Shown here: positions 15,552 through 23,890 of the stretch, in pieces
Layout of the letters: the number at the start of each line of letters is the position of its first letter
Position numbering within the stretch: position 1 is the stretch's first letter
Assembly: GCA_027490975.1 (NCBI GenBank)
Contig: JAIXXA010000126.1
Span: forward strand, 1-44,348
DNA: 44,348 nt
Source of the DNA: Rhodospirillaceae bacterium
Lineage (GTDB): Bacteria; Pseudomonadota; Alphaproteobacteria; CACIAM-22H2
Direction: 5' to 3'
The notes under the pieces: generated by a model
What the model saw: the letters and a program-made list of their open reading frames with translations, nothing else
Databases searched by the model: none
What the model was told of the DNA's origin: nothing
Made by a program: the position numbers and the translations under genes

Positions 15552-16787
15552 ATGGATCGCCGCAAATTCCTTGTCGCCGCTTCGGGCAGTCTGCTCGCCG
15601 CCTGCACCGGCGCGCAACCCTCCACCGGCGTACCGCCGGTCGCAGCACGCCCGAGCCTTCCGCGTTCGACCGGCGTTGCGGGGCCGGTGCGCAATCGCAT
15701 CCTCGTCTTGGTCGAGCTGCAAGGCGGCAATGACGGGCTCAACACCGTGATCCCGATCGCCGACGCCAATTACCGTCGCCTGCGCAGCGGCCTTGCGATC
15801 GACGCCCAAGAAGCGCTCGATGTGACGCCCGAGATCGCGTTCCATCCGGCGCTGAAACCGCTCGTCGATCCGCTCGAGCGCGGCGAATTCTCCGTCTTTC
15901 ATTCGGTCGGGTATCCCAAACCCAACCGCTCGCATTTCCGCTCGATCGAAATCTGGGACCAAGCCACGGCCAGCGACCGCTACGGCGACGAAGGCTGGAT
16001 CACGCAAGCCTTGCGCGGCCATCCGGAATTCTCGAAGCGCACTGCCGATGCCGACGCGATCGTTCTGGGTGTCGGCAATATCGGTCCGCTCGCCGGTCCC
16101 GACACGCGGCTCGTGACGATGCGCGAACCGCGCCAGTTCCTCGCACAGGCCGAGAGCATGCAGAGCCTCGAAGCCCGCCGCGACGTCACTCCCGCTTTGC
16201 GCCATCTCGTGCGCACGCAGAACGAGGCGGTGGCGGCAGCCGAAGCGGTGCGGCGCAAACTCTCGGGCCGCGAACGTTTCAACCGCCGCTTTGCGAACGA
16301 CCCGTTGGCGCGCAGCCTTGCCATTGCCGCCGACCTGATTGCGAACGGTGTCGATATCCCGGTCTGGAAGGTCACCCTGAGCGGTTTCGACACGCATGCC
16401 GACCAGCGCCCGCGCCATGCCCGCCTGCTCGCCAATCTCGCAAACGCGCTCAGTGCCTTCCGGAGCTCGATGCAGGATCTGGGGCGCTGGAACGACACGC
16501 TTGTCGTCACGTATTCCGAGTTCGGCCGCCGTGTGGGCGAAAACCTGTCGCGCGGCACGGACCACGGCACGGCCGCGCCCTTGTTCGTGCTCGGCGGATC
16601 GGTCGATGGCGGCTTCAAAGGTGCCGCCCCCAACCTCGCCGATCTCGACGAGGGCGATCTCAAAGCCGCACTCGATTTCCGCCAGGTCTATGCGAGCGTC
16701 ATTGCCGATTGGTGGGGCCAGCGCGACAATTTCCTTGTCCGCCAAGGCCACCTGCCGCTGATGCTGGTCCGCACGGCAAACGCCTAG
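15552..16787 (+). CDS. DUF1501 family protein, Tat-exported putative lipoprotein
   Basis: A 411-residue protein of the DUF1501 family (alkaline-phosphatase/sulfatase-like fold). The N-terminus MDRRKFLVAASGSLLAAC has a twin-arginine motif and a lipobox with Cys18, so it is probably folded before export and may be lipid-anchored. Family motifs: LVLVELQGGNDGLNTVIP (first metal-site-like strand), FHSVGYPKPNRSHFRSIEIWDQA, TLSGFDTHADQ, TLVVTYSEFGRRVGEN, GTDHGTAAPLFVLGG and DFRQVYASVIADWWG. It is 9 bp behind the DUF1800 gene; the two families are regularly found as neighbours and presumably work together outside the cytoplasm. Substrate and reaction are unknown. Confidence 0.92.
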   Translation: MDRRKFLVAASGSLLAACTGAQPSTGVPPVAARPSLPRSTGVAGPVRNRILVLVELQGGNDGLNTVIPIADANYRRLRSGLAIDAQEALDVTPEIAFHPALKPLVDPLERGEFSVFHSVGYPKPNRSHFRSIEIWDQATASDRYGDEGWITQALRGHPEFSKRTADADAIVLGVGNIGPLAGPDTRLVTMREPRQFLAQAESMQSLEARRDVTPALRHLVRTQNEAVAAAEAVRRKLSGRERFNRRFANDPLARSLAIAADLIANGVDIPVWKVTLSGFDTHADQRPRHARLLANLANALSAFRSSMQDLGRWNDTLVVTYSEFGRRVGENLSRGTDHGTAAPLFVLGGSVDGGFKGAAPNLADLDEGDLKAALDFRQVYASVIADWWGQRDNFLVRQGHLPLMLVRTANA

Positions 16788-16819
16788 CCCCGGCGTGGCA
16801 AGCGTGCTTTAAAACCAGC

Positions 16820-17281
16820 ATGACCGATGCCGTCTTCCGCCGCGCCACCAGCGCCGATGTGCCCGCGATCGTAGAGCTGCTAGCGAACGACGTACTAGGC
16901 CGGACGCGCGAAGACGTTCGCGACCCGCCCAATCCCAAATACGCCGAGGCCTTCGCGGCGATCGAAGCCGACGGCAATCAACTGCTCGCCATTGCCGAGT
17001 CCGATGGAATGGTCGTCGGATGCCTCCAGATTTCCTTTATCACCGGGCTTTCGAAAATCGGCATGTGGCGCGGGCAGATCGAAAGCGTGCGCATTTCGCC
17101 AGACCATCGCGGCGGCGGCCTCGGGCGGAAAATGATCGCCTGGGCGATCGCCGAATGCCGGCGCCGGGGCTGCGGCACCGTGCAATTGACGACCGACAAA
17201 ACCCGCCTCGACGCGCAGCGCTTCTACGTGTCGCTCGGGTTCGTGGCGAGCCATGAAGGCATGAAGCTCGAGCTTAAGTGA
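16820..17281 (+). CDS. GNAT family N-acetyltransferase
   Basis: A 153-residue single-domain GNAT protein that should transfer an acyl group from acetyl-CoA to an unknown amine. The acetyl-CoA-binding motif A is clear (IESVRISPDHRGGGLGRKMIAWAIAECRRRG, with R-G-G-G-L-G contacting pyrophosphate), followed by VQLTTDKTRLDAQRFYVSLGFVASHEGMKLEL, the usual C-terminal part with a Tyr/Phe pair. The ATG at 16820 gives the typical VFRRATSADVPAIVELL start. It stands 32 bp after DUF1501 and 89 bp before asd; substrate not inferable. Confidence 0.9.
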   Translation: MTDAVFRRATSADVPAIVELLANDVLGRTREDVRDPPNPKYAEAFAAIEADGNQLLAIAESDGMVVGCLQISFITGLSKIGMWRGQIESVRISPDHRGGGLGRKMIAWAIAECRRRGCGTVQLTTDKTRLDAQRFYVSLGFVASHEGMKLELK

Positions 17282-17370
17282 CAGCCCGAGTCGCGAGGGC
17301 CCGGACTGGTATTCCGGCGTGAAATGCCCTATAAAAGCCGCCCGTTTTGTCCAAAGAGGAGCACAGGACT

Positions 17371-18399
17371 ATGAGCGACGCACGCGGCCATTCGGTCGCC
17401 ATCGTCGGCGCCACCGGCGCCGTCGGTATCGAGATGGTGAAGGTTCTTCACAACCGGCGTTTCCCGGTTGCGACGTTGAAACTTCTTGCCTCGGCGCGCT
17501 CGGCCTCCAAAAAAGTCACGACGCCCTACGGCGAAAAAACGATCGAAGAATTCTCGCTCGGTGCCGTGAAGGGCGTCGATTTCGTGCTGATGGCCGTCTC
17601 GGGCGAATTCGCCAAGGAATTCGCGCCGAAGATCGCGGCCCAAGGCTCGATCGTGATCGATAATTCGTCGGCGTTTCGCTACGACGATTCGATCCCGCTC
17701 GTGGTGCCGGAGATCAACGCGAACGCCGCCAAGGGCCATCGCCTGATCGCCAATCCGAACTGCACGACCGCCGTGCTCGTGATGGCGCTCTATCCGCTGC
17801 ACCAGGCCTTCGGCCTCAAGCGCGTGATCGTGTCGACCTACCAGGCCGCGTCGGGTGCCGGTGCCGAAGGCATGGGCGAGCTTGAAGACGGTTTGCGCAG
17901 CTGGGCGGCCGGCAGCAAGGCCGAGAACAAGGTGTTCGCGCACCCGCTGCCGTTCAACGTGATCCCGCATATCGACGTCTTCCAGCCCAACGGCTACACG
18001 AAGGAAGAAATGAAGGTCGTGTGGGAGAGCCGCAAGATCATGGGCCTGCCCGAGCTGCTCGTGAGCTGCACGGCGGTGCGCATTCCGACCTTGCGCGCGC
18101 ACTCGGAGGCCGTGACGATCGAAACGCTGAAGCCGGTGACACCGGCGGCCGCGCGCGAAGTGCTGAAGCACGCACCCGGCGTCAAACTCGTCGACGATCC
18201 GGCCGCCAAGCTCTATCCGATGCCGCTCACGGCGACGGGCAGCGACGACGTGGAAGTCGGCCGCATTCGCGAAAGCCTCGTGTTCGGGGCCAACGGGCTC
18301 GACTTCTTCTGCGTCGGAGACCAGCTCCTCAAAGGGGCGGCCCTCAACGCCGTGCAGATCGCCGAGTGCGTTCTGCCGAGCCTGCGCAAAGCCGCATGA
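17371..18399 (+). CDS. asd: Aspartate-semialdehyde dehydrogenase
   Basis: Reduces aspartyl phosphate to aspartate semialdehyde with NADPH, the entry to lysine, threonine and methionine synthesis. The 342-residue protein has the Rossmann motif [35 protein letters not shown], the active-site Cys131 in [14 protein letters not shown], and the substrate region [18 protein letters not shown] plus FNVIPHID. The ATG at 17371 is chosen for its AGAGGAG upstream; an in-frame ATG-like start 24 bp earlier would place the nucleotide-binding strand too far in. The stop overlaps the next gene (ATGA). Product feeds Hom at 3.2 kb. Confidence 0.96.
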   Translation: MSDARGHSVAIVGATGAVGIEMVKVLHNRRFPVATLKLLASARSASKKVTTPYGEKTIEEFSLGAVKGVDFVLMAVSGEFAKEFAPKIAAQGSIVIDNSSAFRYDDSIPLVVPEINANAAKGHRLIANPNCTTAVLVMALYPLHQAFGLKRVIVSTYQAASGAGAEGMGELEDGLRSWAAGSKAENKVFAHPLPFNVIPHIDVFQPNGYTKEEMKVVWESRKIMGLPELLVSCTAVRIPTLRAHSEAVTIETLKPVTPAAAREVLKHAPGVKLVDDPAAKLYPMPLTATGSDDVEVGRIRESLVFGANGLDFFCVGDQLLKGAALNAVQIAECVLPSLRKAA

Positions 18400-18887
18400 T
18401 CCGCCTTGCGGCCTTGGCCGTTGTTGCATGCGTTGCGCATGCCGCAACGGCCGGGGCGCAAGTTGCCCCGCTTGTGCAAGGCGATCTTGCCGATGCACTC
18501 GCCCGGCTCAAAAGCGACGTCGCGACGTCGCTTGTCGAAAAACAATTCGGTCCCGCCTATGCCGCAGACTGGTGGCGCGCGACCGACCAGGTGCTGACGG
18601 CGGCCGTGCAGTCGGCCCGCTACGTGTCCGAACAAGGCCCGCGCTGCCTCGCCATCCGCACCCGCGAAGGCGACGCCTCGGCGGCCTGGGTCACCTGCTC
18701 GTTGGGCCTCGAAGACGAAACGATGCTGCTGGGACAGTCGCTGGGCCAATTGGCGCAGTCGCTGCCCGATTGGGAGCGCATGGCGCGCGAAGTCGACAGC
18801 GCCAATACGAGTGTCACCCCACTCACCGACAAAGCGCTCGCCGCGATCGACGAGATCCTCAAACGCCTCGCCGAAGAGCGCTACTGA
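18396..18887 (+). CDS. Small exported protein of unknown function
   Basis: A 163-residue protein starting with a Sec signal peptide ([21 protein letters not shown]). The mature part is mostly helical: [46 protein letters not shown], a segment with two Cys ([11 protein letters not shown]... [10 protein letters not shown]) that could form a disulfide in the periplasm, and an acidic C-terminal helix. No family was recognised. Its ATG overlaps the asd stop, so it is translationally coupled to a cytosolic biosynthetic enzyme, an odd pairing. Its 3' end overlaps the convergent carbonic-anhydrase-like gene by 7 bp. Confidence 0.75.
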   Translation: MIRLAALAVVACVAHAATAGAQVAPLVQGDLADALARLKSDVATSLVEKQFGPAYAADWWRATDQVLTAAVQSARYVSEQGPRCLAIRTREGDASAAWVTCSLGLEDETMLLGQSLGQLAQSLPDWERMAREVDSANTSVTPLTDKALAAIDEILKRLAEERY

Positions 18888-19393
18888 ACGGCTCTGTACT
18901 CGGCTGCCATTTCGGCATAGTGGCGGGCCGAGACGCCGAAGAAGGCGAGTTCTTCGGGGTTCAAAGAACGCATCAGTTTGGCGGGGCTGCCCGACCAGAG
19001 CTCGCCCTTCTTGACGCGCTTGCCGGGCGTGACCAACGCACCGGCGGCGACCATCGCCCCGCTTTCGACAACCGCCCCGTCCATCACGCAAGCTTTCATG
19101 CCGACGAACGCGTCGTCTTCGATCGTGCAGCCGTGCAGCACGGCCATGTGCCCGACCGTCACGCGCGATCCCACGTAGGTGCCGAACTTGCCGCGCGTGC
19201 AATGGACGACCGTGCCGTCCTGGATATTCGTGTCGGCGCCGATGCGGATGTCGTGCACGTCGCCGCGCAACACGACATTGTACCAAATGCCGCTGCCAGC
19301 ACCGATCTCGACATTGCCGATCACGACGGCGTTTTCGGCGACAAACGCCGCAGCGTCGATCTTCGGCGTCCAGTCGCGATAGCGCTGGATCAT
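18881..19393 (-). CDS. Gamma-class carbonic anhydrase family protein
   Basis: A 170-residue left-handed beta-helix protein built of hexapeptide repeats (AVVIGNVEIGAGSGIWYNVVLRGDV onward), expected to form a trimer. The three metal-binding histidines of the gamma-CA/YrdA/PaaY family are present: His64 (GTVVHC), His82 and His87 (VGHMAVLHGC). A C-terminal helix (NPEELAFFGVSARHYAEMAAEYR) closes the fold. Catalytic carbonic anhydrase activity is not certain for the short bacterial members. It is last in a minus-strand run with argC (ATGA overlap). Confidence 0.93.
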   Translation of the reverse strand: MIQRYRDWTPKIDAAAFVAENAVVIGNVEIGAGSGIWYNVVLRGDVHDIRIGADTNIQDGTVVHCTRGKFGTYVGSRVTVGHMAVLHGCTIEDDAFVGMKACVMDGAVVESGAMVAAGALVTPGKRVKKGELWSGSPAKLMRSLNPEELAFFGVSARHYAEMAAEYRAVQ

Positions 19394-20322
19394 TCGAGGC
19401 CGAGCATCAGCTTGATGTTCTGCACGGCCGCACCCGAGGCACCCTTGCCGAGATTGTCGAGCCGTGCCACGAGCACGGCTTGGCGGTGCGCCTCATTGGC
19501 GAACACGCGCAGCTCCAGCCGGTCGCTGTCGTTGAGCGCTTGCGGCTCGATCTTGCCGCTGGCGTCTGCCGGCTGCACCGACACAAGCTTGCTGCCCGCA
19601 TAACGCTGTTCGAGTGCCGCCTGGAGGTCGACCGCCTTCGGCTTGCCCGGCAACGCGTCGAGATGCAGCGGCACGCTCACCAGCATGCCTTGGCGGAAAT
19701 TACCGACCGACGGCACGAAGATCGGCCGGGTCGCAAGCTTCGAATATTTCTGCAATTCGGGCACGTGCTTATGGGCAAGCCCGAGCCCGTAGAGCTCGAA
19801 GTCGGGTGCGGTCCTGGCTTCGTAAGCCGCAATCATCGATTTGCCGCCGCCCGAATAGCCGCTCACGGCATTGACGCTGACGGCGAAGTCCGCGGGCAGC
19901 AGGCCCGCATCGACGAGCGGACGCAACAGCGCAATGCCGCCGGTCGGATAGCAGCCCGGATTGGACACGCGCGCGGCGTTGCGGATCGCCGCTTCATGGC
20001 CGGGCGCCATTTCGGCAAAGCCATAGGTCCAGGCCGGATCGACGCGATAGGCCGTGCTCGCATCGACGATCTTCGGCGACTTGTCCCCCAGCGAGTCCGC
20101 AAGGGCGACGGATTCCTTGGCCGCATCGTCGGGCAGGCACAGCACGACAAGATCGACCGATGCCATCATCGCGCGGCGCGCTTCGGCGTCCTTGCGCTTT
20201 TCGGGCGCAATGCTCTTGACGGCAACGCCGCCAAGGGCCGCCAAGCGCTGGGCGATGCCAAGGCCGGTGGTGCCGGCTTCGCCGTCGATGAAGATGGTCC
20301 GCGTCAATGTCGCACTGTCCAT
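19390..20322 (-). CDS. argC: N-acetyl-gamma-glutamyl-phosphate reductase (short type)
   Basis: Reduces N-acetylglutamyl phosphate to the semialdehyde with NADPH in arginine synthesis. At 310 residues it is the short type II form; the N-terminus FIDGEAGTTGLGIAQRLAAL replaces the usual VGATG motif, as expected for that type. The active-site Cys124 lies in SNPGCYPTGGIALLRPL; other motifs are SGYSGGGKSMIAAYE and YGLGLAHKHVPELQKYS. It is 31 bp behind a GNAT gene and overlaps the carbonic-anhydrase-like gene. Alphaproteobacteria commonly keep argC near rpsI-rplM, as here. Confidence 0.95.
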   Translation of the reverse strand: MDSATLTRTIFIDGEAGTTGLGIAQRLAALGGVAVKSIAPEKRKDAEARRAMMASVDLVVLCLPDDAAKESVALADSLGDKSPKIVDASTAYRVDPAWTYGFAEMAPGHEAAIRNAARVSNPGCYPTGGIALLRPLVDAGLLPADFAVSVNAVSGYSGGGKSMIAAYEARTAPDFELYGLGLAHKHVPELQKYSKLATRPIFVPSVGNFRQGMLVSVPLHLDALPGKPKAVDLQAALEQRYAGSKLVSVQPADASGKIEPQALNDSDRLELRVFANEAHRQAVLVARLDNLGKGASGAAVQNIKLMLGLE

Positions 20323-20353
20323 GAAACGCTCTCCCTTGCCCGACTACTCTAGC

Positions 20354-20845
20354 TCAAAGCTCGATTCTGAAAAACCGCGTATCCGGCTTCATGCGCGGAA
20401 AGCCCGGCGGCAGATGCATGGCGTCGATCTCGGCAAACCCGTTTTTGGCGTAGAAACGATGTGCCGCCTTGAAAAACTCGGTCGTGCCGAGCCAAACGCT
20501 TGCGAGTTTCTCGGCACGCGCATGTGACAGCAGCGTGTCGAGCAAAACCTGGGCAACGCCGTGTGCCTGCCCGCGATATTCGGCATGCACGAACATCTTG
20601 CGCAAAGCCCCTTGGCCCGGCGCAAAAACCGTCAGCCCGATCGTGCCAACGATTTCGCCGGCTTCGGTCTTGGCCGTCCAGAAGCCGCCGCCGTCGCGGC
20701 AGAAGAACGCGATCGGATCCTGAAGGTCCGGCTGCTGTTCGTAGGTGATCGGCACGCCGAATTCGTCGCGCTGGATGGCGACGACAAGGGTTGCCACCGC
20801 GTCGCGGTCTGCAGCATCGAACGAGGCAATCGCAATCTTGGACAT
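20354..20845 (-). CDS. GNAT family N-acetyltransferase
   Basis: A 163-residue acetyltransferase. Motif A is seen in LRKMFVHAEYRGQAHGVAQVLLDTLLSHARAEK, with the pyrophosphate loop QAHGVA; GTTEFFKAAHRFYAKNGFAEID is the C-terminal CoA/substrate segment. The ATG at 20845 yields MSKIAIASFDAADRDAVATLV. It lies just past the rpsI terminator, 31 bp before argC, so it probably heads the argC transcript. Substrate unknown. Confidence 0.88.
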   Translation of the reverse strand: MSKIAIASFDAADRDAVATLVVAIQRDEFGVPITYEQQPDLQDPIAFFCRDGGGFWTAKTEAGEIVGTIGLTVFAPGQGALRKMFVHAEYRGQAHGVAQVLLDTLLSHARAEKLASVWLGTTEFFKAAHRFYAKNGFAEIDAMHLPPGFPRMKPDTRFFRIEL

Positions 20846-20861
20846 GTCGAACCCTCAAACC

Positions 20862-20888
20862 AAAAAGGGCGCCCGATGGGGCGCCCTT
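20862..20888 (-). terminator. Terminator after rplM-rpsI
   Basis: A perfect 10-bp stem, AAGGGCGCCC (20865-20874) with loop GATG and GGGCGCCCTT (20879-20888), ending in TTTTTGG when read on the minus strand. It lies 40 bp past the rpsI stop and isolates the ribosomal operon from the GNAT-argC genes. Confidence 0.92.
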
Positions 20889-20928
20889 CTCGACCTTCCG
20901 CCGCCGGAGCGGCGATGGGAAGTCTCGA

Positions 20929-21453
20929 TTAGCGCTTCGAGAACTGGTGGCTGCGGCGCGCTTTGTGACGGCCGTACTTCTTGCGCTCGACGACGCGGCT
21001 GTCGCGCGTGAGGAAGCCCGCATGCTTGAGAGCCGGACGCAGTTCCGGTTCGTAGTAGGTCATGGCCTTCGAAATGCCATGGCGCACCGCACCGGCCTGG
21101 CCCGACAGGCCGCCGCCGGCAACCGTGCACCAAATGTCGAACGAGCCGACGCGGGCTGCGACCGAGAAGGGCTGGTTGATCATCATGCGCAGGGCCGGAC
21201 GCGCGAAATACGCGTTGAGGTCCTTGCCGTTGACGATCATCTTGCCGGTGCCGGCCTTGATCCAGACGCGCGCCACGGCGTTCTTGCGCTTGCCGGTGGC
21301 GTAGGAGCGGCCGAACTTGTCGCGCTCGGGCGCTGCAACCGTCGCACTCGTCTGCACGGCAGCCGAAGCGGCCGCCATCGACAGATCGGCCAGCGTGCGG
21401 CCGGCGGGCTTCGCCTTCGGCTTTTCGCTGCGTTCCGTACGGGGTTCAGCCAT
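20929..21453 (-). CDS. rpsI: 30S ribosomal protein S9
   Basis: The last ~128 residues are a complete S9: [41 protein letters not shown], and the C-terminal tail [19 protein letters not shown] that reaches the P-site tRNA. An N-terminal extension of ~45 residues (rich in A, E, K) precedes it, typical for Alphaproteobacteria, giving 174 residues. The ATG at 21453 is 3 bp past the rplM stop, and the pair forms the conserved rplM-rpsI operon. Confidence 0.97.
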   Translation of the reverse strand: MAEPRTERSEKPKAKPAGRTLADLSMAAASAAVQTSATVAAPERDKFGRSYATGKRKNAVARVWIKAGTGKMIVNGKDLNAYFARPALRMMINQPFSVAARVGSFDIWCTVAGGGLSGQAGAVRHGISKAMTYYEPELRPALKHAGFLTRDSRVVERKKYGRHKARRSHQFSKR

Positions 21454-21455
21454 GC

Positions 21456-21929
21456 TTAGGCGCTCCTCTTGTTCTTCGGATTCATCGCCGCAAAATCGAC
21501 CTTGGTCGGGTTCTGGGCTTCGTGCGGATGCGTGGCGCCGGCGTAGATCTTGAGATGCGTCATCTGACGGCGCGCGAGCGGGCTGTCCTTCTTCATCATG
21601 CGCTCGACCGCACGCTCGAGCAGACGCTCCGGATGCTTGCCGGCGAGCGTCGCCTTCGGCGTGATTTCCTTGACGCCGCCCGGATGGCCGGTGTGCCAAT
21701 AGAAAACTTCGTTTTCCATCTTGCGACCCGTCATGCGGATCTTCTCGGCATTCACGACGACGACGAAATCGCCCGCATCCAGATGCGGCGAAAAGCTCGT
21801 CTTGTGTTTGCCCTTAAGGCGCATTGCGACGAAAGACGCCAAGCGGCCCAGCACGACGCCTTCGGCATCGATCAGGATCCACTTCTTGCTGTCTTTTGCC
21901 TCTGCCACCGTCAAATTGGGGGTCGACAT
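21456..21929 (-). CDS. rplM: 50S ribosomal protein L13
   Basis: A 157-residue L13 with the motifs [55 protein letters not shown] and [27 protein letters not shown]. The ATG at 21929 gives [17 protein letters not shown], the alphaproteobacterial start. It is the first gene of the ribosomal pair; the ~170 bp upstream hold the promoter. Confidence 0.97.
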   Translation of the reverse strand: MSTPNLTVAEAKDSKKWILIDAEGVVLGRLASFVAMRLKGKHKTSFSPHLDAGDFVVVVNAEKIRMTGRKMENEVFYWHTGHPGGVKEITPKATLAGKHPERLLERAVERMMKKDSPLARRQMTHLKIYAGATHPHEAQNPTKVDFAAMNPKNKRSA

Positions 21930-22098
21930 GGATTGGCTCGTTTCTTTCGGGTTCGAATTCGTCTTTGGCCCACCGGACCGAAGGCGCGCGAATATCTGTT
22001 TTCGCGGGCCCCAAGTCAACGTCTAAAACCCTATATATTTCAATAGCATTGCGGTATGCGTATCATGTTACCGCGCCCTAAGTGGATGTTCTAGAGCG
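21930..22098. promoter_or_regulatory. Upstream region of rplM, between rplM and the thioesterase end
   Basis: A 169-bp spacer with an AT-rich core around 22021-22060 (ACCCTATATATTTC) where the rplM promoter is expected on the minus strand. The remaining ~90 bp to the ATG form a leader that could bind L13 for feedback control as known in other bacteria, but no specific fold was established. Confidence 0.35.
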
Positions 22099-22524
22099 CT
22101 ATTCGTCGGTTCTTGGCGGAATCGAATAGGTACCTGTCACATGGGCAACCGGCTCGTCGGAGCCAGCCGAGGTCAACGTCACTTCAAGCACGGCCAAACG
22201 CTTGCCGAGTTTGAGGATGCGCCCGTGCGCCAACATGTCCTTCTGGGCAGGCTTGCGCAGGAAATTGATGTTGAGATTGGTCGTGACCGCAAGCTCGACG
22301 CGGCCCACGAGGCTCATCACGACCACATACATCGTGAAATCGGCGAGCCCCATCATCGCAGGCCCGGAGATGGTGCCGCCGGGCCTTATGAAATCCGGCT
22401 TGAACGGCATGCGCACAATGGCCTCGCCCGCCTTGAGCTTCTCGATCTCGGGTCCGAGCATTTCGGCAAAGGGCAAAGCCTTGGCGACGATGTCGGCGAT
22501 TTCGGCTTTGGTGATACGGCTCAT
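22099..22524 (-). CDS. PaaI-type hotdog-fold thioesterase
   Basis: A 141-residue single hotdog domain. The N-terminal helix (ITKAEIADIVAKALPFAEMLG) is followed by VRMPFKPDFIRPGGTISGPAMMGLADFTMYVVVMSL, where the G-x-I/x-G-x-x-x-x-x-AD stretch is the catalytic-helix region of PaaI/YbgC-like thioesterases, and TNLNINFLRKPAQKDMLAHGRILKLGKRLAV is the conserved second strand pair. Such proteins hydrolyse acyl-CoA thioesters. Starts are 46 bp from the divergent crotonase gene, suggesting shared control and acyl-CoA metabolism. Confidence 0.88.
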   Translation of the reverse strand: MSRITKAEIADIVAKALPFAEMLGPEIEKLKAGEAIVRMPFKPDFIRPGGTISGPAMMGLADFTMYVVVMSLVGRVELAVTTNLNINFLRKPAQKDMLAHGRILKLGKRLAVLEVTLTSAGSDEPVAHVTGTYSIPPRTDE

Positions 22525-22570
22525 GGCGCGTCCTTGCTTGCGGCGGCGAACCAAAGCAAAGTGCCCGACG

Positions 22571-23380
22571 ATGGACCCCACACGCAACCCCTCGCCGACT
22601 CCTCCAGCGGCGATCCTGCTGCGCCAGACCCGCGACCATGTCGCGACCTTGACGCTCAATCGCCCGGCCGCGCGCAACGCGCTGTCGCTCGCCCTCATGA
22701 CCGAGCTCGAGGCGGCGCTGGCCGACATTCGCAGCGACGCGAATGTCAAGGCCGTGATCCTCGCGGCCGCGGGGCCGGTCTTCTGTGCGGGCCACGATCT
22801 CAAGGAGATACGCGCCAATCCGGGGCGGCAGAACTACGAAGCTTTGTTCGCGCAATGCTCGCGCCTGATGACGGCGATCGTGCGCCTGCCCAAGCCCGTG
22901 ATCGCGCAAGTGCACGGCGTGGCCACGGCCGCGGGATGCCAGCTCGTGGCAAGCTGCGATCTTGCCGTGGCGGCCGCCGATGCCCGCTTTGCCACGCCGG
23001 GCATGAATATCGGACTGTTCTGTTCCACACCCATGGTGGCACTGTCGCGCGCGGTCGGCCGCAAAGCCGCCATGGAGATGCTGCTCACGGGCGATCTTGT
23101 CGATGCCGCAACGGCCAAAGCGCTCGGCCTCGTCAATCGCGTCGTCGCCCCCGAAGACCTCGCGGCCGCAACGCAGACGCTGGCGCTGCAAATCGCGTCC
23201 AAATCGCCCTACGTGCTCGCGATCGGCAAAGAAGCGTTCTACGCGCAAGCCGAAATGCCGCTCGAACAAGCCTATGCCTATGCGAGCGAAACCATGACGC
23301 GCAACATGCTGGCGCGCGACGCCGAAGAAGGCATCGACGCCTTCATCGAAAAACGCCAACCCGTGTGGCAGGGAAAATGA
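22571..23380 (+). CDS. Crotonase-fold protein (enoyl-CoA hydratase/isomerase family, ECHDC3-like)
   Basis: A 269-residue crotonase-superfamily protein. CoA binding and the oxyanion hole are visible in NRPAARNALSLALM, FCAGHDLKEIRANP and GVATAAGCQLVASCDLAVA. The two glutamates that act as acid and base in true enoyl-CoA hydratases are not in place: the first position is Gln in AAGCQLVAS, and FATPGMNIGLF has no Glu for the second. The family call is secure, but hydratase activity is doubtful. ATG 22571; its stop overlaps the next gene (ATGA). Confidence 0.9.
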   Translation: MDPTRNPSPTPPAAILLRQTRDHVATLTLNRPAARNALSLALMTELEAALADIRSDANVKAVILAAAGPVFCAGHDLKEIRANPGRQNYEALFAQCSRLMTAIVRLPKPVIAQVHGVATAAGCQLVASCDLAVAAADARFATPGMNIGLFCSTPMVALSRAVGRKAAMEMLLTGDLVDAATAKALGLVNRVVAPEDLAAATQTLALQIASKSPYVLAIGKEAFYAQAEMPLEQAYAYASETMTRNMLARDAEEGIDAFIEKRQPVWQGK

Positions 23381-23874
23381 CCATGGAACCGCTCGACTAC
23401 GACAACGGCTTCATTCGCGGCATTCTGCGCGAAACCAAAACCATCGCGATGGTGGGGGCCAGCACGAACTGGACGCGGCCGAGCTATTTCGCGATGAAAT
23501 ATCTGCAGCTCAAGGGCTACCGCGTGATCCCGGTCAATCCGGCTTCGGCGGGCCAAGAGCTGCTCGGCGAAACCGTGCGCGCGTCGCTCAAAGACATCGA
23601 CGTGCCCGTCGACATGGTGGACGTGTTTCGCGCGTCCGAACATGTCGGCCCCATTGCCGACGAAGCGATCGCGATCGGCGCCAAGGTCTTGTGGCTGCAA
23701 TTGGGCGTGCGCAACGATGCGGCCGCCGCAAAGGCGCAGGCGGCCGGCCTCAAAGTCGTGATGGATCGTTGCCCCAAAATCGAGTTCGGGCGGTTGAGCG
23801 GCGAACTCTCGTGGGGCGGCATCAACTCGGGCCTGATCTCGTCCAAACGCGCCAAGATCGTCCGGCGCGCCTGA
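23377..23874 (+). CDS. CoA-binding domain protein (YccU type)
   Basis: A 165-residue protein formed by one CoA-binding Rossmann domain: TIAMVGASTNWTRPSYFAMKYLQLKGYRVIPVNP (Gly motif plus conserved VGAS), VDMVDVFRASEHVGPIADEAIAIGAKVLWLQLGV and a CPKIEF end. Such stand-alone domains resemble part of succinyl-CoA synthetase but have no known reaction. ATG 23377 overlaps the crotonase stop; a second ATG two codons on is possible. The stop is 16 bp from the convergent alaS end. Confidence 0.9.
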   Translation: MTMEPLDYDNGFIRGILRETKTIAMVGASTNWTRPSYFAMKYLQLKGYRVIPVNPASAGQELLGETVRASLKDIDVPVDMVDVFRASEHVGPIADEAIAIGAKVLWLQLGVRNDAAAAKAQAAGLKVVMDRCPKIEFGRLSGELSWGGINSGLISSKRAKIVRRA

Positions 23875-23890
23875 ACGAGCGTTTGCGGCA

